From NCBI GenBank assembly GCA_035048815.1, contig JAUCBN010000003.1, positions 26,520,001-26,584,000 of the forward strand: DNA of 64,000 nt, in the 5' to 3' direction. The notes under the pieces are model-generated. The model had not been told where the DNA came from. It saw only the letters and a program-made list of their open reading frames with translations, and ran no database searches. Source of the DNA: Abelmoschus esculentus. Lineage: Eukaryota > Streptophyta > Magnoliopsida > Malvales > Malvaceae. Of this stretch, positions 60,273 through 64,000 are shown one piece after another (position 1 is the stretch's first letter; each line of letters starts with the position of its first letter). Both the position numbers and the translations under genes were made by a program.

Positions 60273-61489
60273 TATTACACAAAGGAACAATTTCCATAAT
60301 CAAAGACTTGATTTAAATTGATTCGTATAATATATCTAATTTTTGATAATCGAGTTTTTTTTATTAAGGATTTTTGTATATACCAGATCGTTCTTTTAAT
60401 CATGTTTTTAGTGATACTTTTCGAAGTTTATAATTATAAAATTAATATACAAATAATTGTCTAAACTATATATTTCTTTTAATTTTATGTGTTTAAATCA
60501 TTTTTTTATAAAAATAAATATAATATTTTATTTCGTTAATTTTGGTGCTTAATCATTAACCATCGTTAACTTTTTTTAAAATAATTTTTTTTTAATGTTT
60601 TAATGTTTCATTTAACTTATCTTTTTACAATAATAAAATTTTCACAAAATTACTCTCGTATTTAAAATTCTCAACTCTACAAAATTTAAATTTTAATTTC
60701 AACTGATTTTATCATCGATGGTCGCACTGTCATTCACTACATTCGTCACTAGATCACCCTAAGCATTTGTCTTGCCACTTTGTCATCAAAAATCAACTGA
60801 TGTCATGCGAAATGTTAAATGAATAATTCAAGACCATTTGCTCACCAACACTGTTATAAAGGAAAATACGTATACTTTATAAAATGATACATTAATAAAA
60901 ATGATTTTATAAATGTAAAATATAAAATATTTTTTCTTTTAATATGTTATTATCACGTCGTTTTAAGCTATTTGTCGTCAATTGACAATAAATTTTATCC
61001 ATACAGACTATTTTGATCAAAAATAAAATGTTAAGGGCTAAAGTGTTTAAAAATAGGGGTCAAAATGACTATTCAGTCAAAGGTTAGGAGTACATTTTTA
61101 ATATTAAACCTTATTATTATTAATTATAAGTCTTAGATCGAATTAAATCGAGTAAAAATTAAAACTAATCAGATTAGCTAATCCTACCTTATAATTCAAT
61201 TTTTTTTTTGAGTTTAGTTATTCAAATTTCTCTTTAAATTTAATTATATATAAGTATGAGTAAATTTTATAATATTATTTAATCAATCACACGTCATCTA
61301 AAATTATTATTTATAATATTAAAAAAAATCGAGGAAAAATATTAATAGAAGTATAAATTAGTCGATAGATTAATAAAAAGAAAGAATTTATAAAGTATCG
61401 AAGAAAGATGACTAAATTACCAAACAAGAGATAATTTGTTTGAAAATATAATAAAATTTATATAATTATTCAAGTTCTATTTTATCATT
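60273..61489. other. AT-rich intergenic DNA, no gene seen
   Basis: Nothing beyond possible MITE debris, for example gtcaaaatgactattcagtc near 61063, which resembles terminal words of the Mutator-type MITE at 50541. Confidence 0.45.
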
Positions 61490-62500
61490 TAAATTATATT
61501 TAAATTTTTATAAGAAATTTATAAAATTTTAATCGAATAAAAATTTTAATTTTTTGTGTGGAGTTGGCATTTACTTAAGCTTTACTATTGTTATTATTAT
61601 TATTGAATTATATAATTAAGATATTATATCAATTATGAAATAAGCAAGAATCTTAAATAGGAAAAATTATATGGGTTAGTCTCAACACCTGTTCATGGGA
61701 CAAACCAATAAAAACTGTCTACTTCATCAATTTTTCTATGTCATAATTTTTTTCCAAGTGAATCTTCACTTGGAAAATTAAAAAATAATGAGGTGGACAA
61801 TTTCTATTGGTTGGTGCCATGGATGACGTGGTGGGACTGACCCATAATATAATTTCTCCTTAAATAGGATAGATATTTTATCTGATCGGATTCGGATTTC
61901 GATCCAACCTAACCTAATTGGGTTAGATTTTTTGATGAAAAATCAGGATCGATTTGGGTCGAATATTTTTAGAGTGAGGTCAGGCCAGGTTCAGATTTAG
62001 GATGAAAAATTCCAATTCAAAGCTAAATATGTAATTTTTTATAATTTTTAGAAATAATTATAATAATAGTCTTTATCTATATTTTTTATAATTATGTCCT
62101 TAAAATTAATTTTTATTTATAATTTAATCCTTAAAATATAATATTTTATAATTAAGTCCCTCAAAATTATTTTTTCTATTCGTCGGGTTGGGTCGGATTT
62201 AGTATATTTATTTTCGGGTCGGGTCAAATTATTTTTAAAAATATTAGATCGGAATTGAGTTTAGAATGTTTATGTTCGGATCAGGTCCGAATGAGCCAAA
62301 AGTCCTACCCAACCTGACCCGTGCCATCTCTAATCTTGAATTATATTTAAATTTTTCAAGTGGTATTTATCAAATTTTAATCTAATAAAAATATTATTTT
62401 TTGAGTTAAATTGAAATTTACTCAAGCTTAATTATTATTATTACTATTATTGAATTATATAATTAATATATTTTATCCATTATGAGATAAGCAACAATCT
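61490..62500. repeat. Direct repeat pair, about 165 bp, spaced about 845 bp
   Basis: 61490-61651 (gaattatataattaag, atgaaataagcaagaatctt) recurs at about 62335-62500 (gaattatataattaat, atgagataagcaacaatctt). Between them lie a MITE (61661-61858) and a gggtcgggtc-rich repeat (about 61870-62330). The pair could be diverged LTRs or duplicated flanks of that inner element. Confidence 0.5.
61661..61858. repeat. Mutator-type MITE (198 bp) with 9-bp target duplication and central palindrome
   Basis: It starts gaaaaattatatgggttagt and ends with the inverted gactgacccataatataatttctc segment. The TIRs are about 70 bp, and the centre is the perfect palindrome ccaagtga-atct-tcacttgg. The flanks are cttaaatag at 61652-61660 and 61859-61867, an exact 9-bp duplication. 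Confidence 0.88.
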
Positions 62501-62965
62501 TAAAGGTTTAAACTGAGCTTACACGCAAAATATCTCTAAGCCTGCGAATAATACCCGCCCAACGATAAGAGAAGATTCCTTTTTGACTCAAGGTTAATTA
62601 TTATTTTTAGGATGGAATTTAATATTATTTAATAAAAATATTGAAAAATATTTAAATTTAAAAGGGTTTAATAGTATAAATTACATATTTTTAGGATATT
62701 AAAATATAATTTTATCAATATAATATTTTAATTTTTTAATTTTTTAAAATTTTAAGGGACGTAGCCCATGTCGGTACTCACCGGGTACCGCCCCATATGT
62801 GTTCCGTCAATACGTTAAAAGGTTTATGTAAAAATAAATTATGTCAAATAAGGTAGGATCATAAAGACAATAAAATTATATCATAAATTGTCTAATAATA
62901 TTACATTCTCAGTGTCTTGGGTTCGCAATCTCGATTAAACTCAGAACGATCTACGTTGGTTAATC

Positions 62966-63344
62966 TAGGGATGAAAACGAGTCGAGTCTGAGTTCGAGTT
63001 TGGCCAGGCTCGGCTCGGAAACAATGTTATTGAGCTCCGCTCGACTCGGCTCGACTCAAAATAAAATATATATAATTAATTTTAGTAGAGTTTTAGTATT
63101 TTATTTTATTGTTTTTCTTTTGCTAAAGATATTACTTTTAGTGAATATGTAGCATATACATAATATAATTATTCCGAGCCTGTTTACGAGCTTTTCGAGT
63201 CGAGTTTGATCGACTTGGCTCGGCTCGATTCATTAAAGTCTCATGCCGAACCTAAACTCAAGTCGTGCTCACTTGAACCGAACTTTGATCGAGCTGAGCC
63301 GAGCCCGAGTAGCTCGCGAGCTGATCAGACTCATTATCACCCTA
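62966..63344. repeat. hAT-type MITE (379 bp)
   Basis: It begins tagggatgaaaacgag and ends actcattatcacccta, imperfect inverted ends. Flanks ggttaatc (62958-62965) and agttaatc (63345-63352) match at 7 of 8. The interior resembles 18594-19103 (gagcttttcgagtcgag). Confidence 0.75.
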
Positions 63345-63352
63345 AGTTAATC

Positions 63353-64000
63353 CAAAGGTTTAATGATATTAAGGTTAACTATTTCTTATACCGCTAAACT
63401 CTTTTCGTACACTGACGTATGAATCCAATTTTTTAAGATAAATATTATTTTTTTATTAAAACGATCGCTAAATTTAACAGTTTTATTAATTTTAAAATAT
63501 TATTTTATCATAATTTATCAAATAATATTCTTCAAATAACTACACTTTATTTAATTGATTTCCTCTAATAAATATTTTATAATTACTTATAAATGATTCA
63601 AAATATATCCCTTGCATGCATGCATGCATGAATCTTGACGCAATATGAAATCGTTTGAAACAGTTTTACGTAGAAAAATTATATTAATTTGGACAGACCT
63701 GATTTTCTCCGCATCTGTGGGGATTTGGAACACATGGGACAGAGGATGATGCTGGAAAATTAAATATAATGATCGAATTAGGCTGTCTTGCTTGATTTGG
63801 ACATCAGCTGGGAATCTGATTATTTTTTCTTCTAGTAGGTTAATTTATATTAAATAATTTTGAATTTTTTAAGGTAATTATATCCATTTTCTTATAATTT
63901 CTAATGTATTTTGACCAGAGATGTTATTCGGTTTGAGTTCGGTTATTTTAGGTTTGATTGTATTCGCTTTAAATTTGATTTTATTTTGGTTCTATGATGA
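63353..64000. other. Window end, AT-rich, no gene seen
   Basis: It contains a (TGCA)n tract at 63613-63630 and the start of a gttcggtttgagttcggtta-type repeat at the edge. No supported coding. Confidence 0.5.

Noticed and set aside
1..64000. CRISPR arrays, bacterial operons, riboswitches or prophage
   Set aside because: No regularly spaced repeats, Shine-Dalgarno-led operons or phage genes; all genes have plant introns and plant homologues.

Overview
This is eukaryotic nuclear DNA from a flowering plant, almost certainly a eudicot. The genes are split by GT-AG introns, intergenic DNA is very AT-rich, and the transposable elements are typical plant families (Ty1/Copia, a Tekay/Del-type solo LTR, hAT and Mutator MITEs). 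The recognisable proteins match plant families closely. The repeat content makes me think of Malvaceae (cotton relatives), but that is only an impression.

Layout. 1-11747 (minus strand) is a decayed gene of the REDUCED CHLOROPLAST COVERAGE / TSS family (CLU-type, with TPR repeats). It carries a Ty1/Copia element (1115-5258) and a 1.9-kb solo LTR (6815-8719), both inserted in exons, plus nonsense, frameshift and splice-site damage. 11.7-26.3 kb is gene-free: hAT-like MITEs, a MITE family with telomere-like interior, and an older Copia element (19854-24813) nested in another repeat. 26457-29547 (+) encodes an LRR receptor kinase of the At2g24130 type. 32789-35883 (-) is a six-exon calcineurin B-like EF-hand gene with a large inverted repeat in intron 4. 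38231-40332 (+) is a conserved-looking 446-aa protein I cannot name. 44406-48946 (+) is an 11-exon CPP/TSO1-like CXC-domain regulator. 50126-52301 (-) is mitochondrial complex III subunit QCR7, with a Mutator-type MITE in intron 3. 54550-58272 (+) is a 12-exon BOR-family borate exporter. 58.3-64 kb is mostly repeats, with one small unidentified spliced ORF near 59.4-59.9 kb.

The genes do not form a pathway; this is ordinary plant gene order with one gene per function. The main interest lies in: (1) the pseudogene broken by two independent exonic LTR insertions whose target duplications can be read; (2) an AUGUAA minimal ORF just upstream of the borate exporter start; (3) the apparent loss of the ancestral QCR7 start codon; (4) a GT-TG intron in the calcineurin B-like gene; (5) a hairpin-capable inverted repeat of about 0.5-kb arms inside that gene; and (6) several MITE families dated or classified by clear 8- or 9-bp target duplications. 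Exon boundaries were set by eye from splice signals, reading phase and family resemblance; no alignment or transcript data were available.
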